A DNA stretch of 64,000 nt from Lysobacter luteus (GTDB taxonomy: Bacteria; Pseudomonadota; Gammaproteobacteria; Xanthomonadales; Xanthomonadaceae): NCBI RefSeq assembly GCF_907164845.1, contig NZ_OU015430.1, positions 796,001-860,000 on the forward strand, given 5' to 3'. This document shows, piece after piece, positions 39,980 to 49,897 of this stretch (position 1 is its first letter; every line of letters starts with the position of its first letter). The notes under the pieces are model-generated. The model saw only the letters and a program-made list of their open reading frames with translations, had not been told where the DNA came from and searched no databases. Position numbers and translations under genes: made by a program.

Positions 39980-41017
39980 ATGGATATCGCCGAACTGTTG
40001 GCGTTTTCGGTCAAGAACAAGGCATCCGACCTGCACCTGTCGGCGGGCATGCCGCCGATGATCCGGGTCGACGGCGACGTCCGCCGCATCAACATCCCGG
40101 CGCTGGACCACAAGGCGGTGCACGCGCTGGTCTACGACATCATGTCGGACAAGCAGCGGCGCGACTTCGAGGAGTTCCTCGAGGTCGACTTCTCCTTCGA
40201 GATCCCGGGCCTGGCCCGCTTCCGCGTCAACGCGTTCAACCAGAACCGCGGCGCCGGCGCGGTGTTCCGCACGATTCCGTCGGACATCCTGTCGCTGGAG
40301 GACCTCGGCACGCCGCGGATCTTCAAGGAACTGATCGACCAGCCGCAGGGCCTGATCCTGGTGACCGGTCCGACCGGCTCGGGCAAGTCGACCACGCTGG
40401 CGGCGATGATCGACCACATCAACAAGAACGAGTACGCGCACATCCTCTCGGTCGAGGATCCGATCGAGTTCGTGCACACCTCGCAGAAGTGCCTGATCAA
40501 CCAGCGCGAAGTCCACCGCGACACCCACGGCTTCAACGAGGCGCTGCGTTCGGCGCTGCGCGAGGACCCCGACTACATCCTGGTCGGCGAGTTGCGCGAC
40601 CTGGAGACCATCCGCCTGGCGCTGACCGCCGCGGAAACCGGCCACCTGGTGTTCGGCACCCTGCACACCTCGTCGGCGGCCAAGACCGTCGACCGCATCA
40701 TCGACGTGTTCCCCGCCGGCGAGAAGCCGATGGTGCGCTCGATGCTGTCGGAGTCGCTGCGCGCGGTGATCTCGCAGGCGCTGCTGAAGAAGGTCGGCGG
40801 TGGCCGCACCGCCGCCTGGGAAATCATGGTCGGCACCCCGGCCATCCGCAACCTGATCCGCGAGGACAAGGTCGCGCAGATGTATTCGGCGATCCAGACC
40901 GGCCAGCAGTCCGGAATGATGACCCTGGACCAGCACTTGCAGGACCTCGTCAAGCGCGGCCTGATCCTCAAGCCGCAGGCCCGTGAGTACGCCAAGGACA
41001 AGCGCCTGTTCGACTGA
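39980..41017 (+). CDS. pilT: Type IV pilus retraction ATPase PilT
   Basis: Hexameric ATPase that depolymerises type IV pili, needed for twitching and DNA uptake. 345 residues; N-terminal PAS-like domain, Walker A VTGPTGSGKSTTLAAMI at about 128-144, Asp/His boxes (LSVEDPIEF, GTLHTSSAAKT), Walker B LVGELRD and the PilT signature AIRNLIRE. ATG 39980 chosen over an extension to 39857. A weak -10-like TATACT lies at 39878-39883 upstream. Confidence 0.95.
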   Translation: MDIAELLAFSVKNKASDLHLSAGMPPMIRVDGDVRRINIPALDHKAVHALVYDIMSDKQRRDFEEFLEVDFSFEIPGLARFRVNAFNQNRGAGAVFRTIPSDILSLEDLGTPRIFKELIDQPQGLILVTGPTGSGKSTTLAAMIDHINKNEYAHILSVEDPIEFVHTSQKCLINQREVHRDTHGFNEALRSALREDPDYILVGELRDLETIRLALTAAETGHLVFGTLHTSSAAKTVDRIIDVFPAGEKPMVRSMLSESLRAVISQALLKKVGGGRTAAWEIMVGTPAIRNLIREDKVAQMYSAIQTGQQSGMMTLDQHLQDLVKRGLILKPQAREYAKDKRLFD

Positions 41018-41074
41018 CGGCCCCAAGACTGAGGCCGCCTGCGGTTTGTCCGGGGCGGCAAGAGGACTACCGCG

Positions 41075-42256
41075 ATGAGCACGACCCCGAATACCCCGAC
41101 CGCAGGCACCGCTGCCAGCCCCGCTTCCGGCAGCATCGACTTCACGTCGTTCCTGAAGTTGATGGCGCACCAGAAGGCCTCCGACCTGTTCATCACCGCC
41201 GGCATGCCGCCGTCGATGAAGGTCAACGGCAAGCTGCAGCCGATCACGCAGAACCCGCTGACGCCGCAGCAGAGCCGCGACCTCGTGCTCAACGTGATGA
41301 ACCCGATGCAGCGCGAGGAGTTCGAGAAGACCCACGAGGCCAACTTCGCGATCGGCGTGGCCGGCGTCGGCCGCTTCCGCGTGTCGTGCTTCTACCAGCG
41401 CAACCAGGTCGGCATGGTGCTGCGCCGCATCGAGACGCGGATCCCGACGATCGAGGAGCTCAACCTGCCCGCGGTGATCAAGACGCTGGCGATGACCAAG
41501 CGCGGCATCATCATCTTCGTCGGTGCAACCGGCACGGGTAAGTCGACCTCGCTGGCGGCGATGATCGGCTACCGCAACCAGAACTCGACCGGCCACATCA
41601 TCACGATCGAGGACCCGATCGAGTTCGTGCACAAGCACGAGGGCTGCATCATCACCCAGCGCGAGGTCGGCATCGATACCGACAGCTGGGACAACGCGCT
41701 CAAGAACACCCTGCGCCAGGCGCCGGACGTGATCATGATCGGCGAGGTGCGCACGCGCGAGGGCATGGACCATGCCATCGCCTTCGCTGAAACCGGCCAC
41801 CTGGTGCTGTGCACGCTGCACGCCAACAACGCCAACCAGGCGATGGACCGCATCATCAACTTCTTCCCCGAGGATCGGCGCAACCAGTTGCTGATGGATC
41901 TGTCGCTCAACCTCAAGGGCGTGGTCGCGCAGCAGCTGATCCCGACCCCGGACGGCAAGGGCCGCCGCGTGGCGATGGAGATCCTGCTCGGCACGCCGCT
42001 GGTACAGGACTACATCCGCGACGGCGAGATCCACAAGCTCAAGGAAGTGATGAAGGAATCCGTGCAGCTGGGCATGAAGACCTTCGACCAGGCCCTGTTC
42101 GAGCTGTACCAGGCCGGCGAGATCAGCTACGAGGATGCACTGCGCTACGCCGACTCGCAGAACGAGGTGCGCCTGCGCATCAAGCTGGCCCAGGGCGGCG
42201 ACGCGAAGACGCTGTCTGCCGGACTGGACGGCGTCGAAGTGGCGGAGCTGCGCTGA
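41075..42256 (+). CDS. pilU: PilT-like ATPase PilU
   Basis: PilT paralogue that assists retraction. 393 residues; MAHQKASDLFITAGMPPSMK, Walker A FVGATGTGKSTSLAAMI, TIEDPIEFVH, Walker B MIGEVRTREG, CTLHANNANQAMDRII. Longer C-terminus than PilT. 57 bases after pilT, same operon. Confidence 0.95.
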   Translation: MSTTPNTPTAGTAASPASGSIDFTSFLKLMAHQKASDLFITAGMPPSMKVNGKLQPITQNPLTPQQSRDLVLNVMNPMQREEFEKTHEANFAIGVAGVGRFRVSCFYQRNQVGMVLRRIETRIPTIEELNLPAVIKTLAMTKRGIIIFVGATGTGKSTSLAAMIGYRNQNSTGHIITIEDPIEFVHKHEGCIITQREVGIDTDSWDNALKNTLRQAPDVIMIGEVRTREGMDHAIAFAETGHLVLCTLHANNANQAMDRIINFFPEDRRNQLLMDLSLNLKGVVAQQLIPTPDGKGRRVAMEILLGTPLVQDYIRDGEIHKLKEVMKESVQLGMKTFDQALFELYQAGEISYEDALRYADSQNEVRLRIKLAQGGDAKTLSAGLDGVEVAELR

Positions 42257-42263
42257 GGCGCGG

Positions 42264-43202
42264 CTACACCGCCGGCCACGACGACCGCGCGGTTTCGCCC
42301 GCCCCGGTGGATTGACCGCGTGGCGGGCACGGGGCTGGCAGCCCGAGCATCCTCATGAGCGTCTGCGCGTCGAACGGCGCGTGGACCTTCACGTCGTTGT
42401 CGAAGTAGCAAAAGACGTCGCGCCGTGCCCGCTTCGCCGCGGGGCCGCCGACCCGCTCGGCGTCAGGCGCTTCGCCGCCGCCCGACCAGTGCCGGATCCG
42501 CCCCGCCCATCGCGACAGCGCGTCGTCGGAGTACCCGCTGACGTAGAGCTCGGCGTCGCCATGCAGGCGCAGGTAGAGGAAGTCGGCGGTGACATCCTCC
42601 AGGTACGGCCACCGGCCCGCCGTGTCGGCCACCACAAGTGCCGTGCGGTGGCGCAGTAGCAGCTGGACGAAGCGCCGGTCCAGGAAGCTGTCGTGGCGGA
42701 CCTCGAGCGCGTGACGTAGCGGCCGGTTGCGGTCGATGGCCAGCGCGCTGCGCCCACGCATCAGCGCGACGTCGCGCCGACGTGCCAGCGACAGTGCGGC
42801 GTCGGTGTCGCGGGGCAGGGCGGAAAGGAACGCGTCGATCAGCGCCTCGTCGAACTTCAGCGTGGGCGGCAGTTGCCACAGCATCGGCCCGAGTTTGCCG
42901 CCGAGCCGGAGCACCCCCGAGGCAAGGAAGTTCGCCAGCGGCCGCTCGACGTCGCGCAGCCGCTTCAGGTGGGTGATGTAGCGTGGTCCCTTGACCGCGA
43001 ACACGAAGTCGTCGGGCGTGGCGTCGTGCCACGTCGTGTAGCTGTCAGGTGACTGCAGCGAATAGAACGAACCGTTGATCTCGATTGTCGGGAAGCAGCC
43101 GGCCGCGTATTCCAGCTCGCGCCGCTGCACGAGGCGGGGCGGGTAGAACTCGCCCCGCCACGGCGCATAGCGCCAGCCCGAGATGCCGATGCGGATCGTC
43201 AT
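42264..43202 (-). CDS. DUF72 family protein
   Basis: A 312-residue TIM-barrel-like DUF72 protein: IRIGISGWRYAPWRGEFYP, YAAGCFPTIEINGSFYSLQ, FAVKGPRYITHLKRL, LWQLPPTLKFD, ALEVRHDSF, LYLRLHGDAELYVSGYSDDAL, DVFCYFDNDVKVHAPFDAQTL. Widespread, often near nucleic-acid genes; activity not known. The last 25 residues are poorly conserved. Convergent with pilU. Confidence 0.85.
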   Translation of the reverse strand: MTIRIGISGWRYAPWRGEFYPPRLVQRRELEYAAGCFPTIEINGSFYSLQSPDSYTTWHDATPDDFVFAVKGPRYITHLKRLRDVERPLANFLASGVLRLGGKLGPMLWQLPPTLKFDEALIDAFLSALPRDTDAALSLARRRDVALMRGRSALAIDRNRPLRHALEVRHDSFLDRRFVQLLLRHRTALVVADTAGRWPYLEDVTADFLYLRLHGDAELYVSGYSDDALSRWAGRIRHWSGGGEAPDAERVGGPAAKRARRDVFCYFDNDVKVHAPFDAQTLMRMLGLPAPCPPRGQSTGAGETARSSWPAV

Positions 43203-43244
43203 CCCGGAAGCGTCGCCCAGGGCCGGTGTCGACCCCGTGGAGGG

Positions 43245-45005
43245 TCAGCCCTCCCCGGCGTACTGCGACAGCCCCAGCTGTTCCAGGCCTTGTTCGAAGC
43301 GCACGTCGATAGGGATGCCGGCGGCGTCCAGCCGGGCCAGGTCGGCTTCCAGTTCCGGCTTGACCACGCCCATGGTGTCGGTCATGCGCTTGGCCTCGGC
43401 GTAGTCGCCGTCACCCTGCACGGTGAGCAGTTTGGCGCTGAGTTCGTTCATCGCCGTGCGCATCCGGTCCAGGTCCACCCGGTACCGCCCGGTAGCCTCG
43501 TCGCGTGTGAACGCACCGGCGTCGGCGAAGTAATTGAAGCGCAGCATGTTGGCCTTGCCGTGCGCGTCGCTGGCACCGAAGCGGACCGAGCGCAGGATGC
43601 CGGCAAGGAAGGTCACGTAGCTGTCCATGAGCCGGTCGTCGGTCGCCGTGGCGACATCGGGTTCGCCGGCCTCGCCGCCGTCCAGCTCGCCCTGCCGGCC
43701 GAGCGCGTCGACCATGTACAGCCCCAGGATGTCGGCCTTGCCTTCCTCGAAGCTCGACGCGTACTCCTTCAGCGCATCGCCCACGGTGCCCTTGCCGTCC
43801 AGGGTGTTCTTGATCCCGAGCCCGTGCGCGACTTCGTGGAACATGGTGTTGCCGAAGAACGCATCGAAGGTGACGTGCTCGACCTGGTCCTCGGCGATCA
43901 GCAAGTCGGCGATCGGCACCAGGATGCGGTCGAACTTGGCCTGCATGACGTTTTCCAGCTGCAGGCGCCGGGTGCCCTTGGCCAGCTGCACCACTTCGTC
44001 ATTGGGCAGGTTGATGGCGATGGTCTTGCCGCCGACGTTGGCGCTGCCGCCGTAGTACACCGCCTGGTACGCACCCAGGTCCGCGTCGGAACCGGGTACC
44101 TCGGCCTTGTAGGCGTCGTCCACCGGCAGGCCCTGCTGCAGTGCCGGCAGGAACGCGGCAAACCGCGCCAGCCGCTCGCTCCAGGCCTGGTCCTTGACCA
44201 GCACCAGGCCCTCGTACGCCGCCTTGTAACCGAACAGCTGATCCTCGTAGGTCTCGATCGGACCGATCACGATGTCGACCGGGTTGGTCTTCATTTCCAT
44301 CCACGCCATGTCGCTGGGACGGAAGTCGTCGGTGAGCAGCGCGTCGGCACGCATCCTCAGGTAGTCGGCAAAACTCTTGTCGGCGCTCAGGTCGGCGGCC
44401 TCGCGGAGCAGGGCGGCCGCGCGCTCGAGGTCGTCGCGGTAGGCCTCGTGGTAAGGCACCGTGACCAGCTGGCCGTCCTTGCGGCGCAGCAGGGTGTAGT
44501 TGGAGGTCTTGTCGGGGAGCTTGGCGGACTCGAACGCGGCCTTGCTCATGTCCACCGGGTAGAACGTGCCCCCCGGCGGCCGCGGTTCGATGCCTTCGAT
44601 GAAGGGCGTGTCCTCGTTGAGCCGGTCCCACGGACCGAAGTTGATGAGGACCAGCTCCCGGGTCGCCTCGTCCGGGGCGCGCTCGAGCAGCGCATCGCGC
44701 TCGCCGTCCCAGGACTGGCGCCACCACAGGTCGTCCATCACCTGCGAGGCCTGGACGAGCTTGGCGATCATCTGCTTGCCACGCGCATCGAATGCAGACA
44801 GGTCGGCCTCGAGCGGAACCACGGCGTAGTCACCCACATGTTCGCGGGCATAGGCTCCGGGACGGGCGGCGGCCTTGTCCGCAGTGTCGGCGGTCGCGTC
44901 GGCGGGCGCCGTGGCCGGCGGCTGGCAGCCGGACACCATCGCGGCCGTGCAGGCCAACAGGAGGGCGTGCAGGCAGGGGTGAGCGTGCAGGCGGGTCCAG
45001 GACAT
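43245..45005 (-). CDS. Peptidase M49 (dipeptidyl-peptidase III-like) lipoprotein
   Basis: A 586-residue zinc peptidase with a lipobox (AAMVSGCQPP), so envelope-anchored. The zinc site is HEVAHGLG near residue 389 with the third ligand in SSFEEGKADILG about 30 residues later. Classical DPP III has a six-residue HEXXGH; this one has the five-residue HEXXH also known from some bacterial M49 enzymes. ATG 45005 begins the signal; the frame to 45239 is an extension. Confidence 0.85.
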   Translation of the reverse strand: MSWTRLHAHPCLHALLLACTAAMVSGCQPPATAPADATADTADKAAARPGAYAREHVGDYAVVPLEADLSAFDARGKQMIAKLVQASQVMDDLWWRQSWDGERDALLERAPDEATRELVLINFGPWDRLNEDTPFIEGIEPRPPGGTFYPVDMSKAAFESAKLPDKTSNYTLLRRKDGQLVTVPYHEAYRDDLERAAALLREAADLSADKSFADYLRMRADALLTDDFRPSDMAWMEMKTNPVDIVIGPIETYEDQLFGYKAAYEGLVLVKDQAWSERLARFAAFLPALQQGLPVDDAYKAEVPGSDADLGAYQAVYYGGSANVGGKTIAINLPNDEVVQLAKGTRRLQLENVMQAKFDRILVPIADLLIAEDQVEHVTFDAFFGNTMFHEVAHGLGIKNTLDGKGTVGDALKEYASSFEEGKADILGLYMVDALGRQGELDGGEAGEPDVATATDDRLMDSYVTFLAGILRSVRFGASDAHGKANMLRFNYFADAGAFTRDEATGRYRVDLDRMRTAMNELSAKLLTVQGDGDYAEAKRMTDTMGVVKPELEADLARLDAAGIPIDVRFEQGLEQLGLSQYAGEG

Positions 45006-45064
45006 CGCGGTTCCTCGGCAGGCGTCGGGCGGAAGCCATCCTACGCCAGCGAACCCGAACGGGA

Positions 45065-45457
45065 TCAGACCGTGCTGGGCGCCCTGGCGTGCTGCAGCAC
45101 GGTCCGGATGATGGTTGGCATCTTCTCGAGGGCGTCCTTGCAGATATAGGCATCGGCGCCAGCCATCAGCGTGGCTTCGGCGGCCAGCGAGTCGACCGGG
45201 GCGCCCGAACAGAACACGAAGGGCACGCCTGGCGCGCACGCACGCACGTAACGCAGGGCTTCGAGCCCGTCGAACCCGGGCAGGCCGAGGTCGGACACGA
45301 CCAGGTCATGGCCACCGTCGGCCAGTGCAGCCTTCAGGGCCGCCTCCCGGTCCACGCGCACCCACGACGCCTCGATGCCCGCGTCCGCCAGATCGAGCGC
45401 AAGCAGTTCGGCATCGTCGGCGGAATCCTCGACCAGCAGGATCTTCAGTGCACGCAC
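45065..45457 (-). CDS. Single-domain response regulator
   Basis: A 130-residue stand-alone receiver: KILLVEDSADDAELLALDL (acidic pair), LVVSDLGLPGFDGLEAL (phospho-Asp), FVFCSG, ADAYICKDAL (the lysine, with D in place of the following proline). No output domain. GTG 45457 has GAGG 8 bases upstream. Third gene of the kinase-regulator-regulator operon, 13 bases after the previous stop. Confidence 0.88.
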   Translation of the reverse strand: MRALKILLVEDSADDAELLALDLADAGIEASWVRVDREAALKAALADGGHDLVVSDLGLPGFDGLEALRYVRACAPGVPFVFCSGAPVDSLAAEATLMAGADAYICKDALEKMPTIIRTVLQHARAPSTV

Positions 45458-45470
45458 GGCTGGCACCTCG

Positions 45471-45911
45471 TCACTCGGCGGGTGCTTCGTTGAACACGGC
45501 CCAGAACTGGCCCAGCGTCTTGACCGCGGTGAAGAACTGGTCGACGTCGACCGGCTTGACCACGTAGGCGTTGACGCCCAGGTCCCAGCTGCGGGCGAGG
45601 TCGCTCTCTTCGCTGGAGGAGGTGAGCATGACGACCGGCACGCGCTTGAGCGAATCGTCGTCGCGCATGCGCTGCAGCACTTCCAGGCCATCCATGCGCG
45701 GCATCTTGATGTCCAGCAGCAGCACCGCCGGGTTGCCTTCCGGGCGGTCCGCCCACGGGCCGCGGCGCATCAGGTAGTCCATCGCCTCGACGCCGTCTTC
45801 GACGTGGACCACGGGGTTGACCAGGTTGGCCTCGCGCAGCGCGTCGAGCGCCATTTCGGCATCGGCCGGGCTGTCTTCGGCCAGAAGGATGGTGCGGATG
45901 GGGGTGCTCAT
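45471..45911 (-). CDS. Rcp1-type single-domain response regulator
   Basis: A 146-residue receiver: TILLAEDSPADAEMALDAL, VLLLDIKMPRMDGLEVLQRM with the phospho-Asp, VVMLTSSSEESDL, NAYVVKPVDVDQFF. The inserted EAMDYLMRRG(x)W segment and long C-terminus place it in the Rcp1 class that partners cytochrome-like sensor kinases. Overlaps the kinase gene by 4 bases (ATGA), so it is the likely cognate receiver. Confidence 0.92.
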   Translation of the reverse strand: MSTPIRTILLAEDSPADAEMALDALREANLVNPVVHVEDGVEAMDYLMRRGPWADRPEGNPAVLLLDIKMPRMDGLEVLQRMRDDDSLKRVPVVMLTSSSEESDLARSWDLGVNAYVVKPVDVDQFFTAVKTLGQFWAVFNEAPAE

Positions 45912-47722
45912 TCAGTGGGCCCTGTCTTCTGGTTGGGGTCGAGGCTGGCGGGAAGCGTGAAGTGGAAGGTGGCGCCGGCGTCGGGCTCGGCTTCGGCCCA
46001 CACTTTGCCACCATGGCGCACCAATACGCGGCGGACGCTGGCCAGGCCGATGCCGGTGCCGGGGTACTCCGACGCCTTGTGCATGCGCTGGAAAACGCCG
46101 AACAGCTTGCCCGCGTACTGCATGTCGAAGCCGGCGCCATTATCGCGGACGCTGAAGTGGTGGCTGCCATCGGCCATTCGCTCGTGGCCGACCTCTATAA
46201 GCGCCTGCTCGCGCGCTCCGGTGTACTTGACCGCGTTCCCGAGCAGGTTCAGCCAGACCTGGCGCAGCATATTCTCGTCGCCGACCAGGATCGGCAGCGG
46301 TGCGATCCGCCACTCGATGCGGCGCCCCGGGGTGTCGGCTTCGGCGTTGGCGTCGAGGATCGCGCGGGTCTCGGCGACCATCGATTGCATGTCCACCGCT
46401 TGCAGCCGCATCGCGCTGCGCCCGAGACGCGAGTACACCAGCAGGTCGTCGATGAGGGTCGACATACGGCGCGCCGAATTGCCGATCACGTCGATGTAGT
46501 GGCGGGCCTTGTCGTCGGCGCTATCGCCCAGGTGTCGACCGAGTTTGTCGGCGAACCCGGCGACATGCCGCAGCGGCGCGCGAAGATCGTGCGACACGGA
46601 ATAGCTGAAAGCCTCCAGCTCGCGGTTGACGTCGGAGACCTGTGCCACCTTGCCTTCCAACTGCTGGTTTAGCTCGCGGATACGGTTCTCGGTGGCCTTG
46701 GCGGCGGTCACGTCGCTGATGGTGAGGAGCACGACCCGGTCTTCGCGGTCCGGCAGCGGCATCCGCCGAGCGTTGATCAGCATCACCCGTTCGCTGCCGT
46801 CGCTGGTGGTCTGGTGGTGCTCGTAGTCCCACAGCTCACGTCCGCGCACCAGCACGTCGTTGAGGCGCTGGCGCAGCGCGTCGTCGCGCCACGCACCATC
46901 ACCGGTATCCGCCAGCTCACGGCCATCCAGCGCCTCTTCCCCGGGCTGTTTCGGCGCCCCGTACAGCTCGGCAAACGCGGGGTTGTGCATCACCACCCGC
47001 TGGTGGTGGTCGACCAGTACGATCGGTTCACGCACCGTGTGCAGGATCGCCATGGCGCGTGAATTGGCGCGACGCGATTCGCGCTCGCTCTCCATCCGTT
47101 GCACCGAATGGCGCCGCGCAAGCCAGCCGACCAGTGCGAACAGCAGCAGTTGTGCCGCCACGGTCGCCCAGATCAAGCCCAGTGCCTGGCGCCGCAGCCG
47201 GTCGGCATGCGCCAACCGTACTCTCAGCAATCGCGATTCCTCGGCCAGGATGCTGTCGACCAGGGGGCGCACCGGGTAGCGCACGACGATCTCGCCGGCC
47301 GCCACCGGCAGCGCACCGTCGGAGGACGCCACTTCGTCGATGAACGCCGCGCGCCGTGCCAGCAGGCCCTTGAGCTCGCCGACGCGCAACTGCTGGTCGG
47401 CGTGCCCGCGTGTAAGTTCGGCCAGGGATTCCACACCCTCGGGGATCCTGCGGCCGCTGTCGGCCAGGCGGGTCTGGATCAGCGGGGTGTCGAAGCCCGC
47501 CACCAGTGCGAGCACAGCGGCTTCGTTGTCACGGATGTCATAGGCCAGTGCATGCAGCGTGGCTTCGACGCGGCCCGTTTGTTCCACCTCGCGCGCAGCC
47601 TCGACGCCTTCCTTCAACACGGAGGAGAGGAACACGAACGGCAGCACCACGATAGCGATGACCGCAACCACCATGGCCGGCAACTGCCAACGTTCCCGCT
47701 TGTCGATGTGGGTATCCGGCAC
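45908..47722 (-). CDS. Membrane sensor histidine kinase (CHASE3-like, PAS, HisKA, HATPase)
   Basis: A 604-residue kinase. Membrane helix (MVVAVIAIVVLPFVFL, about 17-34), a helical periplasmic CHASE3-like domain (about 38-180), second helix (ALGLIWATVAAQLLLFALVGWLA in parts), a PAS domain (HTVREPIVLVDHHQRVVMHNPAFAELYG), coiled linker, HisKA with FSYSVSHDLRAPLRHVAGF and HATPase (NLLGNAVKYTG; PGTGIGLASVRRVL). The signature resembles bacteriophytochrome-type kinases that pair with Rcp1 receivers, and one follows directly. GTG 47722 chosen. Stimulus unknown. Confidence 0.9.
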   Translation of the reverse strand: MPDTHIDKRERWQLPAMVVAVIAIVVLPFVFLSSVLKEGVEAAREVEQTGRVEATLHALAYDIRDNEAAVLALVAGFDTPLIQTRLADSGRRIPEGVESLAELTRGHADQQLRVGELKGLLARRAAFIDEVASSDGALPVAAGEIVVRYPVRPLVDSILAEESRLLRVRLAHADRLRRQALGLIWATVAAQLLLFALVGWLARRHSVQRMESERESRRANSRAMAILHTVREPIVLVDHHQRVVMHNPAFAELYGAPKQPGEEALDGRELADTGDGAWRDDALRQRLNDVLVRGRELWDYEHHQTTSDGSERVMLINARRMPLPDREDRVVLLTISDVTAAKATENRIRELNQQLEGKVAQVSDVNRELEAFSYSVSHDLRAPLRHVAGFADKLGRHLGDSADDKARHYIDVIGNSARRMSTLIDDLLVYSRLGRSAMRLQAVDMQSMVAETRAILDANAEADTPGRRIEWRIAPLPILVGDENMLRQVWLNLLGNAVKYTGAREQALIEVGHERMADGSHHFSVRDNGAGFDMQYAGKLFGVFQRMHKASEYPGTGIGLASVRRVLVRHGGKVWAEAEPDAGATFHFTLPASLDPNQKTGPTE

Positions 47723-47848
47723 GGCCCCTGCCTCTCCGGGCCCGTGCGGCCGCGGATGGTTGCGATCGGCGATGATCGCCCGTCCCCGGGCCCGTCGCAA
47801 CCGCCGCGTCCACGGGCCCGTACGCACGCCGCGGGCTAGAATGCGCGC

Positions 47849-48415
47849 ATGAAGCCCACTCCCACCCCGCTGGCCAACCAGCTGCTGATCGCATTGCCCT
47901 CGCTGGCGGAGACCAACTTCTCGCGCAGCGTCGCGCTGATCTGTCAGCACGACGAGGACGGCGCGATGGGCATCGTGGTCAACCGGCCTTCGGAGTACAC
48001 CCTGGGCGAGGTTCTCGGCCAGATGGGCGTGGAGGGCGGCAGCGACGCGATGAAGGCGCAGATCGTGCTCGCCGGCGGCCCGGTCCACCCCGAGCGCGGG
48101 TTCGTGCTGCACGACGGCGGCATGCAGTGGGATTCCACCCTGGCCATCACCGACTCGCTGTTCCTGACCACCTCGCGGGAGATCCTCGAGGCGATGGTGA
48201 GCGGTGAAGGGCCGGCGCACGCGATCGTCGCTCTGGGTTGCGCGGGCTGGGGATCCGGCCAGCTGGAGCAGGAGCTGACCGAGAACGACTGGCTGACCGC
48301 GCCGGCCGATGCCGAGCTGTTGTTCGACCTGCCGCTGGACGCGCGCTGGCAAGCCGCCGCCGGTCGCATCGGGGTCGACTTCGCCCACCTGGCCGACTAT
48401 TCCGGCCACGCATGA
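47849..48415 (+). CDS. algH: UPF0301/AlgH (YqgE) family protein
   Basis: A 188-residue YqgE/AlgH protein: [42 protein letters not shown] in parts, [38 protein letters not shown]. Almost always adjacent to ruvX/yqgF as here. Linked to alginate regulation in Pseudomonas; biochemical role not known. Overlaps ruvX by ATGA. Confidence 0.93.
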   Translation: MKPTPTPLANQLLIALPSLAETNFSRSVALICQHDEDGAMGIVVNRPSEYTLGEVLGQMGVEGGSDAMKAQIVLAGGPVHPERGFVLHDGGMQWDSTLAITDSLFLTTSREILEAMVSGEGPAHAIVALGCAGWGSGQLEQELTENDWLTAPADAELLFDLPLDARWQAAAGRIGVDFAHLADYSGHA

Positions 48416-48930
48416 GCGCGGCGGGAACCAGCACGTCCACGCTCCGCCGCGACGGTACGGTGCTCGGCTTCGACGTCGGCTCGCGCCGCATCGGTGTCGC
48501 GGTCGGCAGCGCATTCGGCCACGGCGCACGCGCACTGGCGGTGGTTGACGTGCACGGCCACGGCCCCGACTGGGTGGTGCTCGACCGCCTCCTCAAGGAG
48601 TGGCGACCCGACGGCCTGGTGGTCGGCGATCCGCTGACGCTCGACGATGGCGACCAGCCGGCGCGCGTGCGCGCCCACGGGTTCGCACGCGGCCTGCAGC
48701 GCCGCTACCGGTTGCCCGTGGTGCTGGTCGACGAGCGCTCTAGCTCGATCGAAGCCGCGCAACGGTTTGCCGCCGACCGCGCCAGCGGCCGCAAGCGCCG
48801 GCGCGACGCCGAGGCGCTCGACGCCGTGGCCGCGGCGGTCATCGTCGAGCGCTGGCTCGCGGCCCCCGACAACGCGGTCGACATTGCCGACCTCCCCGCG
48901 GCGACGCCGCCTCCCGCATCCGCTCCCTGA
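48412..48930 (+). CDS. ruvX: Putative Holliday junction resolvase / pre-16S rRNA nuclease YqgF
   Basis: RNase H-fold nuclease, reported to finish the 16S rRNA 5' end. [15 protein letters not shown] (catalytic D), [31 protein letters not shown] (catalytic E), [20 protein letters not shown] (catalytic D). 172 residues. Position 2 of algH-ruvX-pyrB. Confidence 0.93.
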   Translation: MSAAGTSTSTLRRDGTVLGFDVGSRRIGVAVGSAFGHGARALAVVDVHGHGPDWVVLDRLLKEWRPDGLVVGDPLTLDDGDQPARVRAHGFARGLQRRYRLPVVLVDERSSSIEAAQRFAADRASGRKRRRDAEALDAVAAAVIVERWLAAPDNAVDIADLPAATPPPASAP

Positions 48931-48939
48931 GTCCGCCGC

Positions 48940-49878
48940 ATGACCCCTCCCGCCGTACCGTCGTCGCCGCTCCGGCACTTGCTGACGCTGGAAGGCATGC
49001 CGCGCGAACAGCTGCTCGCGCTGCTGGACCGCGCCCAGCACCATGCCGACGGCCACGACGATCGGCAGGCACTGGCCGGCACGGCGGTCTGCACGCTGTT
49101 CTTCGAACCGTCGACGCGGACCCGCCTGAGTTTCCAGCTGGCGGCGCAACGCCTTGGCGCCGACGTGCTGAACTTCGACGTGTCCACCTCGTCCACCCGC
49201 AAGGGCGAGACCGCGCGCGACACCCTCCGGACGATCGAGGCGATGGGCGTGCGCGGCTTCGTGATCCGGCACCAGGACGACGGTGCCGTTGCCGCCCTGG
49301 CAGATGCCGCCGCGCCGGGTACCGCGCTGGTCAACGCCGGTGACGGTCGCAGCGCGCACCCGACCCAGGGACTGCTCGACATGCTGACGCTACGCCAGGC
49401 CAAGGGCGGCGACTTCAGCCGGCTGAAGGTTCTGATTGTCGGCGACGTCAGGCACTCCCGCGTCGCCCGCTCCGACCTGCACGCGCTGCAGGCACTCGGC
49501 ACCGGCGGGATCCGCGTCTGCGGCCCCCGGTCACTGCTCCCCGACGACGCCACCCTCGCCGGTTGCACCGTGAGCCACGATCTCGACGCCGCGCTCGACG
49601 GCGTGGACGCGGTGATGATGCTGCGCCTGCAACGCGAGCGGATGGACGAAGGCCTGGTCACATCGCTCGACGAGTACCACCGCGACTACGGCCTTGATGC
49701 TGCCCGCCTGAAACGCGCTGCGCCCGACGCGGTGGTCATGCACCCCGGTCCGATCAACCGCGGCATCGAGATCACCGACGAAGTCGCCGATGGTCCCCAA
49801 TCGCTGGTGCTGCAGCAGGTCCGCAACGGGGTGGCTGCACGGATGGCGGTGCTCGAGACGTTGCTGCGCGGCGACTAG
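48940..49878 (+). CDS. pyrB: Aspartate carbamoyltransferase catalytic subunit
   Basis: Makes carbamoyl-aspartate for pyrimidines. Carbamoyl-phosphate motif FFEPSTRTRLSFQLAAQRLG, KGETARDTLRTIEAMG, FVIRHQDDGAV, HPTQGLLDMLTLR, VMMLRLQRERM, HPGPINRGIEI. 312 residues, normal. No pyrI or dihydroorotase-like partner is next to it. Confidence 0.95.
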   Translation: MTPPAVPSSPLRHLLTLEGMPREQLLALLDRAQHHADGHDDRQALAGTAVCTLFFEPSTRTRLSFQLAAQRLGADVLNFDVSTSSTRKGETARDTLRTIEAMGVRGFVIRHQDDGAVAALADAAAPGTALVNAGDGRSAHPTQGLLDMLTLRQAKGGDFSRLKVLIVGDVRHSRVARSDLHALQALGTGGIRVCGPRSLLPDDATLAGCTVSHDLDAALDGVDAVMMLRLQRERMDEGLVTSLDEYHRDYGLDAARLKRAAPDAVVMHPGPINRGIEITDEVADGPQSLVLQQVRNGVAARMAVLETLLRGD

Positions 49879-49897
49879 CACCACGTAACCGGCGCCA